From: Leucobacter edaphi
GTDB taxonomy: Bacteria > Actinomycetota > Actinomycetes > Actinomycetales > Microbacteriaceae
Length of the DNA stretch: 64,000 nt
Reading direction: 5' to 3'
Assembly: GCF_016522535.1 (NCBI RefSeq)
Contig: NZ_JAEHOI010000007.1
Location: forward strand, 124,001-188,000
The number at the start of each line of letters is the position of its first letter. Position 1 is the stretch's first letter. This document shows, one piece after another, positions 16,550-25,414 of this stretch. The notes under the pieces were generated by a model. It made no database searches. It was not told where the DNA came from and was given only the letters and a program-made list of their open reading frames with translations. The translations under genes were made by a program, and so were the position numbers.

Positions 16550-17077
16550 CTACGCACTCACGCCGGGAACGAGCCGCATCGTGGGCCCCTCGGTGCGGAT
16601 GCGGCGCGCGGTCACCGCGAGCTGCAGGGCCGCCTCAGCGGCCTCCTTGCCCTTCGACTCGGGGGCGCCGGGCCGGCCGGAGCGGTCGAGGGCCTGCTGC
16701 TCCGTGTCGGTGGTGAGGATCCCGAAGCCGACCGGTCGGCCCGTGTCGAGCTGCACCCGGGTGAGTCCGTCGGTGACGGCGTTGCAGACGTAGTCGAAGT
16801 GGGGCGTGCCGCCGCGGATGATCACGCCGAGGCAGACCACGGCGTCGAAACCGCCGCCGCCCTCGCTTGCCGGGGTGAGCGCCGCCTGCGCCGCGAGCGG
16901 CAGTTCGAACGCTCCGGCGACGCGGAAGAGGGTGTGGTCGGCCCCCGACGCCATCACCGTCTCGTGCGCCCCCTTGATGAGGGAGCTCATGATCTCCTTG
17001 TGCCAGCTGCCGGCGAGAACTGCGACGCGAAGGCCGCTCGCGTCGACGCTGAGATCGGGTGCTCCTGCTCCTGACAT
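16550..17077 (-). CDS. ribH: 6,7-dimethyl-8-ribityllumazine synthase
   Basis: Condenses the ribulose-5-phosphate-derived butanone phosphate with the pyrimidine intermediate to give lumazine, the penultimate step of riboflavin synthesis. The 175 residues contain VAVLAGSWHKEI at the N-terminus, GAFELPLAAQ, VVCLGVIIRGGTPHFDYVCNAV and PVGFGILTTDTEQQALDRSG, all diagnostic of RibH; the histidine in TPHFDYV is the expected catalytic one. The ATG at 17077 follows AAGGAG by six bases, whereas the open frame extends far upstream into ribBA without similarity. It is the last gene of the rib operon, 58 bases after ribBA. Confidence 0.96.
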   Translation of the reverse strand: MSGAGAPDLSVDASGLRVAVLAGSWHKEIMSSLIKGAHETVMASGADHTLFRVAGAFELPLAAQAALTPASEGGGGFDAVVCLGVIIRGGTPHFDYVCNAVTDGLTRVQLDTGRPVGFGILTTDTEQQALDRSGRPGAPESKGKEAAEAALQLAVTARRIRTEGPTMRLVPGVSA

Positions 17078-17135
17078 GGGTTTCTCCTTGTTCTCCCGGG
17101 GTGACCGGGCTCGTTGCTGCGGTGTGCGTTCGGTC

Positions 17136-18440
17136 TTAGGCGCCGCGGATGTCCTCGGGGAGCTCGTGCCCCATGCGGTCTCGCTTGGCGTTGAGGTATC
17201 CCTCATTGATCTCGTTGACGCCCACGACCAGCGGAACACGCTCGGTGACCTCGACGCCGTGCTCGCTGAGCTGGGCGACCTTGTCGGGGTTGTTCGTGAG
17301 GAGACGCACGCTGGAGATGCCGAGCTCAGCGAGGATCTCGGCGGCCGCCGTGTAGTCGCGGGCGTCGGCGGGGAGGCCGAGCTGAATGTTGGCGTCGAGC
17401 GTGTCGAGGCCCTGCTCCTGCAGCTGGTAGGCGCGGAGCTTGTTGGCAAGGCCGATTCCGCGGCCCTCATGCCCGCGCAGGTATACGAGGACGCCGCCCC
17501 GGTCGCTGATGATGTCGAGCGCCGCGTCGAGCTGGGGCCCGCACTCGCACTTGAGCGAGCCGAAGGCCTCGCCCGTGATGCACTCCGAGTGGACGCGCAC
17601 AAGAGATTCGGGGCCAGGAAGGCTGCCATCAGGCATTCTGGCAACCAGTGCCAGGTGATCCACGCCGGCGCGGCGGTCGCGGAAGGCCATCGCACGGAAC
17701 TCCCCGTGCTCGGTCGGGAGGAGGGTGTCGGCGCGGAGACTCACGCGACGCGCGGCGGAGCGTGCCGCGTTCGCGGCCTTCTCGGACCCCGCAGTGGCAG
17801 ACGAGGCGGAGCCGGCGAGCGGCGCATGCTCCTCCAGGTATGCGATGAGCTGCTCGATCGTGATCACTGGAACGCCCTCGCGCGCGCCGAGCTCGATGAG
17901 GCCGGGGAGCCGCATCATCTCGCCGTCCTCGGCGACGATCTCCGCGATCGCTGCGACCTCGCGCAGGCCCGCGAGCCGCATGAGCTCGACGGCCGCCTCC
18001 GTGTGGCCGGCGCGGGCGCGCACGCCGCCGTCCACCGCTCGAAGCGGCAGGATATGGCCCGGCCGGTGCACGTCGCCGGGGGCGGACTGCGCGCTCGCGA
18101 GCACCCGGAGGGTCGTGGCGCGATCGTGCGCGCTGATCCCGGTCGTGACGCCCTCCGCGGCGTCGACGGTGACCGTGTAAGCGGTTGACCGCACGTCCTC
18201 GTTCCGCTCAACCATCATCGGAAGGTCCAGGCGGTTCGCGATCTCGTTGGTCATCGGTGCGCACAGCAGGCCCGAAGACCAGCGGACGGTCCAGGCGATC
18301 CACTCCTGGCTCGCGAGTTCGGCGGAGAGGATGACGTCGCCCTCGTTCTCGCGGTTCTCGTCGTCGGCGACGATGACGGGCCGTCCGGCGCGGATCGCGT
18401 CGACGGCCTCCTCGATGGAGGCGATTCCGGGTGTGCTCAT
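17136..18440 (-). CDS. ribBA: bifunctional DHBP synthase / GTP cyclohydrolase II
   Basis: A 434-residue fusion making both precursors of riboflavin. The N-terminal half (about 1-205) is 3,4-dihydroxy-2-butanone 4-phosphate synthase with the acidic DDENRENEGD, SAHDRATT, HRPGHILPL and RAGHTEAAVEL. The C-terminal half is GTP cyclohydrolase II with the zinc cysteines in ECITGEAFGSLKCECG, the catalytic LRGHEGRGIGL and LLTNNPDKV. The linker around residues 208-235 is alanine-rich. All key active-site residues are present, so both activities are expected. The ATG overlaps the ribE stop by four bases. Confidence 0.96.
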   Translation of the reverse strand: MSTPGIASIEEAVDAIRAGRPVIVADDENRENEGDVILSAELASQEWIAWTVRWSSGLLCAPMTNEIANRLDLPMMVERNEDVRSTAYTVTVDAAEGVTTGISAHDRATTLRVLASAQSAPGDVHRPGHILPLRAVDGGVRARAGHTEAAVELMRLAGLREVAAIAEIVAEDGEMMRLPGLIELGAREGVPVITIEQLIAYLEEHAPLAGSASSATAGSEKAANAARSAARRVSLRADTLLPTEHGEFRAMAFRDRRAGVDHLALVARMPDGSLPGPESLVRVHSECITGEAFGSLKCECGPQLDAALDIISDRGGVLVYLRGHEGRGIGLANKLRAYQLQEQGLDTLDANIQLGLPADARDYTAAAEILAELGISSVRLLTNNPDKVAQLSEHGVEVTERVPLVVGVNEINEGYLNAKRDRMGHELPEDIRGA

Positions 18441-19114
18441 GCGGGGTTTCCTTCGGTGCGGCCGGCGGCGCCGGTGGGGTTCGGGGTGCGCGCCTCATCG
18501 AAGCGCAGCATGCGTGCGACGTGGCGGGCGAGAATGTCGGTTTCAACGTTGACGCGATCGCCGGGCTCGAGGGAGCCGAGGATCGTCGCGACGAGCGTCT
18601 CGGGGATGAGGGAGACCTCGAGCCACGGGTCGCTCGCCTCGGGGTCGGAGACGGCGGACACGGTCAGCGAGACGCCGGACAGCGTGACGGATCCCTTGTC
18701 GACGACGAGGGGGGCGAGCGCGGGATCGATCGCGAAGCGCAGGGTCCGCCAGGCGTCGTGCTGGGTCGCGCTCAGCAGCGTGGCCGTTCCGTCGACGTGG
18801 CCCTGCACGATGTGGCCGCCGAGCCGCGCGTCGGCGCGCATCGCCCGCTCGAGGTTGACGCGCGACCCGGGGACGAGCTCGCCGAGCGTCGACATCCTGA
18901 TCGACTGCGCCATCACGTCGGCCGCGAACGTGCCGCGCCCATCGGGTGTTTCTGACTGCTCGATGACGGTGAGGCAGACACCGGACACCGCGATCGATGC
19001 GCCGTGCACGGCGTCGCTCGTCACCACGGGCCCCGCGATCGTGAGCCGCAGCGAATCGCCGACGGGCTCGATCGACACGATCTCGCCAATCTCCTCGATC
19101 AGTCCAGTGAACAT
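18437..19114 (-). CDS. ribE: riboflavin synthase, alpha subunit type
   Basis: Performs the dismutation of two lumazine molecules to riboflavin. The 225 residues begin with the invariant MFTGLIEEIG and contain two internally similar lumazine-binding barrels: GASIAVSGVCLTVI with GSRVNLERAMRADARLGGHIVQGHVDG in the first, and GSVTLSGVSLTVS with GDRVNVETDILARHVARML in the second. The C-terminal 20 residues (EARTPNPTGAAG) are probably disordered. The start codon overlaps the ribD stop by one base (TAATG) and its stop overlaps ribBA, so translation of the three is coupled. Confidence 0.95.
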   Translation of the reverse strand: MFTGLIEEIGEIVSIEPVGDSLRLTIAGPVVTSDAVHGASIAVSGVCLTVIEQSETPDGRGTFAADVMAQSIRMSTLGELVPGSRVNLERAMRADARLGGHIVQGHVDGTATLLSATQHDAWRTLRFAIDPALAPLVVDKGSVTLSGVSLTVSAVSDPEASDPWLEVSLIPETLVATILGSLEPGDRVNVETDILARHVARMLRFDEARTPNPTGAAGRTEGNPA

Positions 19115-20352
19115 TACGCTTCCTCCCCGGCCGCGGCGAACACGGCCTCGATGAGTAGATCGGAACCGAGTCGCTCGATTCCGGAGACGGTGAGGCGCCG
19201 GATTCCCGACATCGACGGGATGCCGAGGTAGCCGAGCGCGAGGCGCGGCCCGCCCAGCAGGGCGGGCGCGACGTAGATCAGGAGTTCGTCCACGAGGCCG
19301 GCCGCGATGAGGGCGCTCGTGACGGTCGGGCCGCCCTCGACGAAGACGCTCTCGAACCCGCGGGATGCGAGCTCCGCGAGGTCGGCCTCGAGGTTCTCGC
19401 CGGAGAGCCGGATCGGGGCGGCGGGGGCGGCGGGGGCGAGCAGCGCGGCCGGGACGTTCGGGGAGCTCGTTTCGGGAGCAGCGCCGGTTCCGGATCCGGA
19501 TGCGGCCGCTCCCGAGAGCGCGGGATGCGCGAGCACTCGCGCGCCCGCCGGGATGTCGCGTCTCCCGAGCACGACGGGAATCGGCTGTTCGGCCGGGGGA
19601 ACGAGCAGGCCGCCTTCCGCGTCTCGCGCGGTGAGCGCGGGATCGTCGGCGAGGAGCGTGCCCGTGCCGACGAGGATCGCGTCCGCGGCGGCGCGGCGGC
19701 GGTGCACGTCGGCGCGGGCCTCAGCGCCGGTGATCCACTGGCTCGTGCCGTCGGCAGCGGCGGCGCGGCCGTCGAGCGTCTGGGCCCACTTCGCGATCAC
19801 GCGGGGGCGCGGGGCTGGGCGCCGGACAGCGCCTCCCGCTGCCGCGGAGTCTGACAGAGACTGGTCGGCACCGGTTGCCGCGCGCGCTGCGCGCTCGAAC
19901 CAGGGGGCGAGCAGGGATTCCGCTGAAGCCGCCTCGATGCCGGAGAGCACCTCGACGCCAGCGGCGCGCAGCGTCTCTGCGCCGCCCGAGGAGGCATCAC
20001 CCGGATCGGAGAGCGCATAGGCGACGTGGCCGATCCCGGAGTCCACGAGTGCAACAGCGCAGGGCCCGGTCCGCCCGGTGTGGTTGCAGGGCTCCAAGGT
20101 CACGACCGCCGTCAGCTCGCCGGCGCGGCTCCGCCACTCGGCGGGGAGGTGGGCGAGCGCGTCGACCTCGGCGTGCGGGGTGCCCGATCCGAGATGCCAG
20201 CCCTCGGCGACGATCCGCCCCGAGGGATCGAGAATCACGCAGCCGACCTGCGGGTTGGCGTTGTCCGCCGGACCGCGCTCCGCGAGTTCGAGCGCGCGGC
20301 GCATGGCCTCTTCGAGGAGCCTCCGCTCGAGCATGCGATCCGCCGTTCTCAT
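19114..20352 (-). CDS. ribD: bifunctional diaminohydroxyphosphoribosylaminopyrimidine deaminase / reductase
   Basis: Carries out two successive steps of riboflavin synthesis. The N-terminal deaminase has the zinc-binding TPHAEVDAL and LEPCNHTGRTGPC. The C-terminal reductase has KWAQTLDGRAAAADGTSQWITG and VFVEGGPTVTSALI. From the ATG at 20352 it has 412 residues; an ATG at 20334 is also possible. The open frame reaches 20433, but that extension lies inside the FMN riboswitch and cannot be coding. A low-complexity alanine/serine/proline segment of about 35 residues is inserted in the reductase domain, opposite 19400-19520. First gene of the rib operon. Confidence 0.94.
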   Translation of the reverse strand: MRTADRMLERRLLEEAMRRALELAERGPADNANPQVGCVILDPSGRIVAEGWHLGSGTPHAEVDALAHLPAEWRSRAGELTAVVTLEPCNHTGRTGPCAVALVDSGIGHVAYALSDPGDASSGGAETLRAAGVEVLSGIEAASAESLLAPWFERAARAATGADQSLSDSAAAGGAVRRPAPRPRVIAKWAQTLDGRAAAADGTSQWITGAEARADVHRRRAAADAILVGTGTLLADDPALTARDAEGGLLVPPAEQPIPVVLGRRDIPAGARVLAHPALSGAAASGSGTGAAPETSSPNVPAALLAPAAPAAPIRLSGENLEADLAELASRGFESVFVEGGPTVTSALIAAGLVDELLIYVAPALLGGPRLALGYLGIPSMSGIRRLTVSGIERLGSDLLIEAVFAAAGEEA

Positions 20353-20395
20353 CAATCCGGGGTTCGCAAACGGCCACGAGCGAGCGTGGCTTCGC

Positions 20396-20523
20396 GTTCC
20401 TCTCATCCGGACTCGAGCGCGGGCGCCCATCACCGTCGGTGCAGGAGTTCCACCTGCTCAACCACGCGTGAGCGCGGCTCGCGGACTCTCACCGCCGGTT
20501 CGGAATCTCACCGACCCCGGAAC
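20396..20523 (-). ncRNA. FMN riboswitch (RFN element)
   Basis: Read on the minus strand, the 128-base element is closed by GTTCC and GGAAC (P1). It holds the conserved blocks of the RFN element: GGGGTCGGTGAGATTCC, AACCGGCGGTGAGAGTC, GCGAGCC, CAGGTGGAACTCCTG, ACCGACGGTGATGG and AGTCCGGATGAGAGG. It lies 43 bases before the ribD start and should shut down the rib operon when FMN is plentiful. No clear downstream intrinsic terminator is visible, so control of translation start is more likely. Confidence 0.96.
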
Positions 20524-20595
20524 ACTGGCTCAATCGTAGCCCCTTCGGCACGGAGGCGCACGGGATGCATCTCGATTCCGCCGTGGGCGGAACGC

Positions 20596-21333
20596 CTAGT
20601 CGAAGAGCGTCGAGAGCAGGCGGCCCTGGGCGATCACGTTCATCGTGAGCACGATGATCAGGGCATTGAAGAAGAAGGCCATCGACGTGTGCCACACGAC
20701 CGTCCAGCGCATTCGGGTCGTGAGGACCTTCACATCGGAGACCGCGAACGTGGTGGCGTTGGTGAACGCGAAATAGGCGAAGTCGACGAGCTTCGGCTTC
20801 GGAGTGTTCGGGAACTCGAGGGAGATCTCGGACGCCCGATGGTACCGGGAGAAGTAGATGCGGGCGAAACCCCAGTTGAACAGCGCCCAAGACAGCAGCA
20901 TCGCCCACACGGCCGAGGCCTCGTCCAGCGGTTCGTATTGCTTCCTGCCCAGTTTCGAGATCAGCTCGAGGGCGACGGAGAGGCCGATCAGGCTCGAACC
21001 GAAGGTGACGAGCGTCGCGAGGAAACGGGAGACCGGGTGTCCGACGAGGATCCGAGTCGCCACGTTGTCGGGTGCGGGAGAGCGCGCGAGGACGTTGAGC
21101 GCGAGCACCGTCGCGCCGAGGTAGACACTCGCGACGATGCACCAGAGCAGACGGGCCGCGATGGCGTTCGGACCGGTCTCGAACCACAGAATGCCGGCGC
21201 CGATGAAAATCAGGCCGATCTGGGCTGCGGCCCCGAGGACCTCGCCGATCGTGGTGAGGACGAGCGCGGTGATCTCGCGCCGATTGCTCTGGCGAACAGG
21301 GGTGTTTCCCGTTGATTCCTCCGGCGCGGTCAC
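20596..21333 (-). CDS. DUF1345 family membrane protein
   Basis: A 245-residue membrane protein with about five to six helices. It ends with the family-typical block VDFAYFAFTNATTFAVSDV, a WHTSMAFFFNALIIVLTMNVI helix and a short tail. Members of DUF1345 have no proven function. Its GTG start overlaps the stop of the upstream lysyl-PG-synthase-type gene by four bases (GTGA), so the two are an operon; a shared envelope role is an inference. The gene ends about 70 bases before the riboswitch of the rib operon on the same strand, with no clear terminator between. Confidence 0.8.
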   Translation of the reverse strand: MTAPEESTGNTPVRQSNRREITALVLTTIGEVLGAAAQIGLIFIGAGILWFETGPNAIAARLLWCIVASVYLGATVLALNVLARSPAPDNVATRILVGHPVSRFLATLVTFGSSLIGLSVALELISKLGRKQYEPLDEASAVWAMLLSWALFNWGFARIYFSRYHRASEISLEFPNTPKPKLVDFAYFAFTNATTFAVSDVKVLTTRMRWTVVWHTSMAFFFNALIIVLTMNVIAQGRLLSTLFD

Positions 21334-23642
21334 TGCTTGGCCTGCTCGTTCGCGCCCGCGCCGCGTGACCGTTCGCCCCTGCCGCCCGGCCCGGCTGTGG
21401 AGAGCAGGTCGCGGAGGGTGGCGTCCGGGAGGTAGGCGCGCGTCAGGGCGATGCCGATGCGCGGGAGGTCGCCCTCGTCGCGGTAGAGGAGGAACAGGCT
21501 CTCGGCGCGAGGGCTGAACTTCTGTTTGAAACGGTGCAGCGACTTGAACCCGTAGAGCGGCTCGATCAGTGCGCCGATCTGCTCGAGCACCTGCTCCACC
21601 GGGCCCGTCGAGGCATCAGCGGGCCGCACGAGCGGAGCGCCGGAGAGCGACACGAACTGGTAGCCCTCCTCGGCGAACTGCTTCGCGGAGGAGGCGATCA
21701 GGAACTCCATGACCGGGCCGAAGCCGCCGTCGCGGCGGCGCATGAGGTCGAGCGTCCAACCGACGATGCGCGCCGAGCCGTCCGCGTCGGCCGGCCCGTA
21801 GGCGGGGAGCCAGGAGGTGACGCCGTGCAGACTGCCCTCGGCGTCGACCGCGATGCCGATCCACACCTCGGGATCGAGGGCCTCGGCGACCGTGCCGAGG
21901 GTAAAGCGCATCTCGGGGAGGCCCTTGTCGCCCGACCACTGCTCGGAGATGGCCCGCACCTGAGCGAGCACGCTCCACGGCGCCTCGACGAGCCGGATGA
22001 GTTTGAACTCGATGCCCTCGCGCGCCGCACGGTTGATCGCGGTGCGCACGTCACCCCAGGATTTCCCCTGGAACTTCAGCTCGGGGAGGTCGACGATCGT
22101 GTCCTCGGCGACCACCACTGAGCGCCAGCCGTCCGGCCGTGCGTCGGAGGCCGCCTGCGTCGCCGAGAAGACGCACGGCACGAGTCCGGCGCGTTCGGTT
22201 GCGCGTGCGAAGTCGGCGAGCGCCTCGCCGAGGTCTCCCTCCGGTCCGATCGGATCGCCGAGGGCGATCGCGACGCCGGCGTGGTCCTGATATGCGATCG
22301 CACCGGCGGGGCCGTCCTGGCGGCGGTGCAGGAAGTCCCTGATCCGGTGCTGGTTCGTCGAGGTCGGAAGGGGGTTCGCTCCGGTCGTCGTCGCGAGCTC
22401 GGGGGCGGGGAGGGTGCGGCCGACGGCGATTCTCTGGTTTCCCTCCCAGGTCGACATCCAGGAGATGGTGCCGCCGCCGAAGCGTTCGAGGCGCTCGATG
22501 TATTCGTCGCGCGAGAGCGGGGGCGCCGCGAGCTTCCGGAGGGAGCGCCTGAGCGGCACGCGGAAGGCGCCGCGCGCCGCAATGAGCAGCACGAGGAGAG
22601 CGGCCCACAGGATGGTGGGGGAGAGGACGAGCGCGACGATCTCGAAGGGCGAGCTCGCCACCTGGATCTCGACGAGCCAGGGGACGAGGGTGAGCGCCGA
22701 GATGCCGACGAAGATGTTGAGCGACCCGAGTCCGATCGCGCCGAACCAGGCGATCCTGTGGCCGAGACGCAGCCCGTTCGCGATCAGAGCGATCAGGATC
22801 ACGTCGATGGCAACGTCGATCGCGCCGGCGGTGGGATTGTTGTGTCCCAGCGGGCCGTCGTAGGGGACGATGAGGTCGAGGAGCTGGATCGCGCCGACGG
22901 CGATCATTCCGGCGAGCGCGATGAGGCGCCACTCCCGCTCGGAAGGCCTTCCTGCCGGGTGCCGGAAGGCTGGGATGAAACCGCTCACGATCAGGGCGAC
23001 GATCATCGTGACGGCGTGCTCGATGTCCGAGAGATGGCCGAGGTAGAGCACCGAGATCCCGGTCCACAGGATCACGGCGATGCGGCCACGCAATCGCCAC
23101 GGCGCTGGCAGCGTGGCGATTGCAAAGACGAGCGCGGTGAACGCAGCGCAGGACGGGCCGACATCGTACGTCAGCGCGAGGCGAACCGCCCAGGGCCAGC
23201 CTCCCTGAGCGATGAGCGCGATGATGCCCGCTGCGCCGAGCACGCCGACGAGGTGCCCGCCGACCGCGAGAGCGAAGGTGCGGAGCGTGCCGAACCGGAG
23301 TTCGGCCCAACCGAGGCTGAAGGCTGAGAGCGGCAGGATCGTGAGGAACGTTCGAGGTTTCTCGATGAAGAAGGGTGAGGTGAAGATCGTCCACCAGCGG
23401 CCCTCCCGGAACGCTGGCAGCCCGGTTGCGATGTCAAGGAACCAGTCCTGTTCATGCGCACGGCTCGTGAGCGTGCCCGTGATGATCGCGATCACGAGCA
23501 GCGTCACCACGAAGAGCACCGTGAACGGGACGTTTCGCAGGAACTTGAGTGCCCGGATGACGGGGTGGTCCGATTCCGAGCCAGCCCGCGCGAGGATCGA
23601 CGCGGATCCGCTCGCGGGTTTGGGGGGCTCGGAGGCGTGCAT
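21330..23642 (-). CDS. rhomboid-like membrane domain fused to phosphatidylglycerol lysyltransferase-type domain (DUF2156)
   Basis: A 770-residue protein. Residues 30-390 are hydrophobic and begin with a rhomboid-like pattern: EGRWWTIFTSPFF, LGWAELRFGTLRTFALAVGGHLVG, then YDVGPSCAAF where active rhomboids have GxSG, and SDIEHAV. Three more helices follow. The C-terminal part (about 400-740) is the GNAT-fold domain of MprF/LysX enzymes, with SYQD-like IAYQDHAGVAIALGDPIGP, RFTLGTVAEALDPEVWIGIAVD and FVSLSGAPL. Such enzymes add lysine or alanine to phosphatidylglycerol and lower the negative charge of the membrane. I chose the ATG at 23642 over a GTG two codons upstream. It is coupled to the DUF1345 gene. 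Confidence 0.85.
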   Translation of the reverse strand: MHASEPPKPASGSASILARAGSESDHPVIRALKFLRNVPFTVLFVVTLLVIAIITGTLTSRAHEQDWFLDIATGLPAFREGRWWTIFTSPFFIEKPRTFLTILPLSAFSLGWAELRFGTLRTFALAVGGHLVGVLGAAGIIALIAQGGWPWAVRLALTYDVGPSCAAFTALVFAIATLPAPWRLRGRIAVILWTGISVLYLGHLSDIEHAVTMIVALIVSGFIPAFRHPAGRPSEREWRLIALAGMIAVGAIQLLDLIVPYDGPLGHNNPTAGAIDVAIDVILIALIANGLRLGHRIAWFGAIGLGSLNIFVGISALTLVPWLVEIQVASSPFEIVALVLSPTILWAALLVLLIAARGAFRVPLRRSLRKLAAPPLSRDEYIERLERFGGGTISWMSTWEGNQRIAVGRTLPAPELATTTGANPLPTSTNQHRIRDFLHRRQDGPAGAIAYQDHAGVAIALGDPIGPEGDLGEALADFARATERAGLVPCVFSATQAASDARPDGWRSVVVAEDTIVDLPELKFQGKSWGDVRTAINRAAREGIEFKLIRLVEAPWSVLAQVRAISEQWSGDKGLPEMRFTLGTVAEALDPEVWIGIAVDAEGSLHGVTSWLPAYGPADADGSARIVGWTLDLMRRRDGGFGPVMEFLIASSAKQFAEEGYQFVSLSGAPLVRPADASTGPVEQVLEQIGALIEPLYGFKSLHRFKQKFSPRAESLFLLYRDEGDLPRIGIALTRAYLPDATLRDLLSTAGPGGRGERSRGAGANEQAKQ

Positions 23643-23751
23643 GGTCACAGTTTAGGCGGCGCGCCAATGCGAATTCGCGGGTCTCGCCGGACGTGCCGGG
23701 AGGTTCTCAGGCCCGGAAATCGCGCTCAATCGGGGGATCTGCCTCAGCCTG

Positions 23752-23768
23752 CTTTCCGCCTCGGAAAG
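23752..23768 (-). terminator. short hairpin after the amidohydrolase operon
   Basis: CTTTCCG and CGGAAAG pair around a three-base loop, 18 bases beyond the last gene of the peptide operon. It is small and lacks a U-run, so its role as terminator is tentative. Confidence 0.3.
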
Positions 23769-23785
23769 TTGCCGACTGCGCGTGT

Positions 23786-25414
23786 TCACCCGAGGAAATC
23801 GAGGCGGGATGCGAGCCCGTCGTCGAGGTGGGTGAGGCGGCCGGCCAACAGCGTCGCAGCGACGGGCGTGCGATCGAGCGCGTCCGGATCGGCGGCGAGC
23901 GGATCGGTGTCAAGCAGGATCAGGTCGGCCTCGTCCCCGGGGGACGGGCGCAGGCCTCCCCGCATGCATGCGGAGATCGCCTCGTCTGCAGTGAGCCTTT
24001 CGCCCGGGAACCACGGAGCGTCCGACCCGCGTCGCCGGGTGACCGCCGCCGCGATCCCACGCCACGGGTCGAGCGGGGCAACGGGAGCATCGGAACCCAG
24101 AATGAGCCTCGCTCCCGCCCGCGAAAGCCGGGCGAAAGGGTAGGCGTCGCCGGCGCGGCGGGGCCACAGCCGGTCCGTCGTCTCCCGGTCGTCGAGCAAA
24201 TGCTCCGGCTGAACGCTGGCCACCACACCGAGCGGCCCGAAACGCTCGATGTCCTCTGGACGCAGCAACTGCGCGTGCTCGATCATGCCTGGGATTCCGA
24301 GCTCCTCGAACGCGTCGAGCACCTCGGCGTTCGCGCGATCCCCGATCGCGTGGATCGCGAGCTCCAGGCCCCCATCGGACGCTCTGCGCATCAGACGCCG
24401 GAGCTCTTCCCCCGGAACGAGACTGCGGCCCGAGTACGCCGGGTCCCGCTCCGCGGCGGTGCCGGATCCAGCAGCCGGTTCCTCCGTCGAGACGGGATAC
24501 GGCTCGCAGCACCAGGCCGTCATCGTGCCGAGCGAGCCGTCCGTGACGATCTTCAGCGGGCCCACCCTGGTGAGTCCGTCCGCGAGGGGGTCACCCGTGC
24601 GACGCCCCTCCTCGAGGGCGCGCTCCAGATCCTGCGGGTAGATCGCGCTCTCGACGCGCAGGAGCCGGAAACCGTCCGCTTCGCGCCTGGCCCAGTCGGT
24701 GAGCCCCCAGCGCATCTCGAAGTCGACGATTCCCACGACTCCCCGGGCCGAAGCGGCCGCGGCCGCCCGGCTCGCGAGCGCGTCCCGTTCCGCGTCGCTC
24801 ATTCGATCGAGCTCGCGCACGAGCGCGAAACAGTCGTCTTCGACGATGTGACCGTCGCCGGCCGACGTGATCCCGCGGCGAGCAAGCGCGGCCGAGTTGA
24901 GCCAGCAGCCGTGGAGGTCCGCGCCGATCACCACCGTGGGCCGCTCGCCCGTCACACGGTCGAGCGCGGCGCGGCTGATCGGCGCCGGCCAGGAGGCGGC
25001 GCGAGCGCGCACCGCGACGAGCTCCTGCGGGCCGGACCCGCCGTTCCGCTCTCTTCCGGATGACTCGGCGCTGGCGCACGCCGCGGCAATGAGTTCGAGG
25101 GCCTGATCGGCGGATTCCGCGGACGCGAGGTCGAGACGATCGGCAGCCAATGCCCACTGTCCGAAGTGAACGTGCTCGTCCCACAGTCCCGAGGTGACGA
25201 AACGACCATCGGCGTCGAGGACCGCTGCGGCGTCCGCATCCCTGGCCTCACCCGCTCTCCCGCTCACATCGGGAGAGCCATCCCGCTCGCCTGCGCGCGC
25301 GACCCACGCGATTTTGCCATCGCGCAACCCCAGGTCGTAGCGGGTTTCGCTCCCGAGAAAGCGGGCGTTCCGAATGAGCGTGACGGTCACGCCGGTCGTC
25401 GCGGGGCTGGTCAT
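23786..25414 (-). CDS. amidohydrolase family protein (YtcJ-like, amidohydrolase 3), first paralog
   Basis: A 542-residue metal-dependent hydrolase of the amidohydrolase superfamily. An N-terminal beta domain precedes the barrel. Metal-ligand motifs are DEHVHFGQW, LAIHAIGDRANAEVLDAF, EHAQLL and GSDAPVAPLDPW. Members of this group cleave amide or related bonds in varied small molecules, and substrates are rarely known. It is the last gene of the RpiR-controlled operon and its ATG overlaps the stop of the second amidohydrolase by four bases. The operon context, with a dipeptide transporter and S51 and M20 peptidases, suggests action on an imported peptide-like or N-acyl compound; this is inference. 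No signal peptide, so cytoplasmic. Confidence 0.88.
   Translation of the reverse strand: MTSPATTGVTVTLIRNARFLGSETRYDLGLRDGKIAWVARAGERDGSPDVSGRAGEARDADAAAVLDADGRFVTSGLWDEHVHFGQWALAADRLDLASAESADQALELIAAACASAESSGRERNGGSGPQELVAVRARAASWPAPISRAALDRVTGERPTVVIGADLHGCWLNSAALARRGITSAGDGHIVEDDCFALVRELDRMSDAERDALASRAAAAASARGVVGIVDFEMRWGLTDWARREADGFRLLRVESAIYPQDLERALEEGRRTGDPLADGLTRVGPLKIVTDGSLGTMTAWCCEPYPVSTEEPAAGSGTAAERDPAYSGRSLVPGEELRRLMRRASDGGLELAIHAIGDRANAEVLDAFEELGIPGMIEHAQLLRPEDIERFGPLGVVASVQPEHLLDDRETTDRLWPRRAGDAYPFARLSRAGARLILGSDAPVAPLDPWRGIAAAVTRRRGSDAPWFPGERLTADEAISACMRGGLRPSPGDEADLILLDTDPLAADPDALDRTPVAATLLAGRLTHLDDGLASRLDFLG

Noticed and set aside
20353..20433. N-terminal extension of ribD
   Set aside because: It falls partly inside the FMN riboswitch and lacks RibD similarity.
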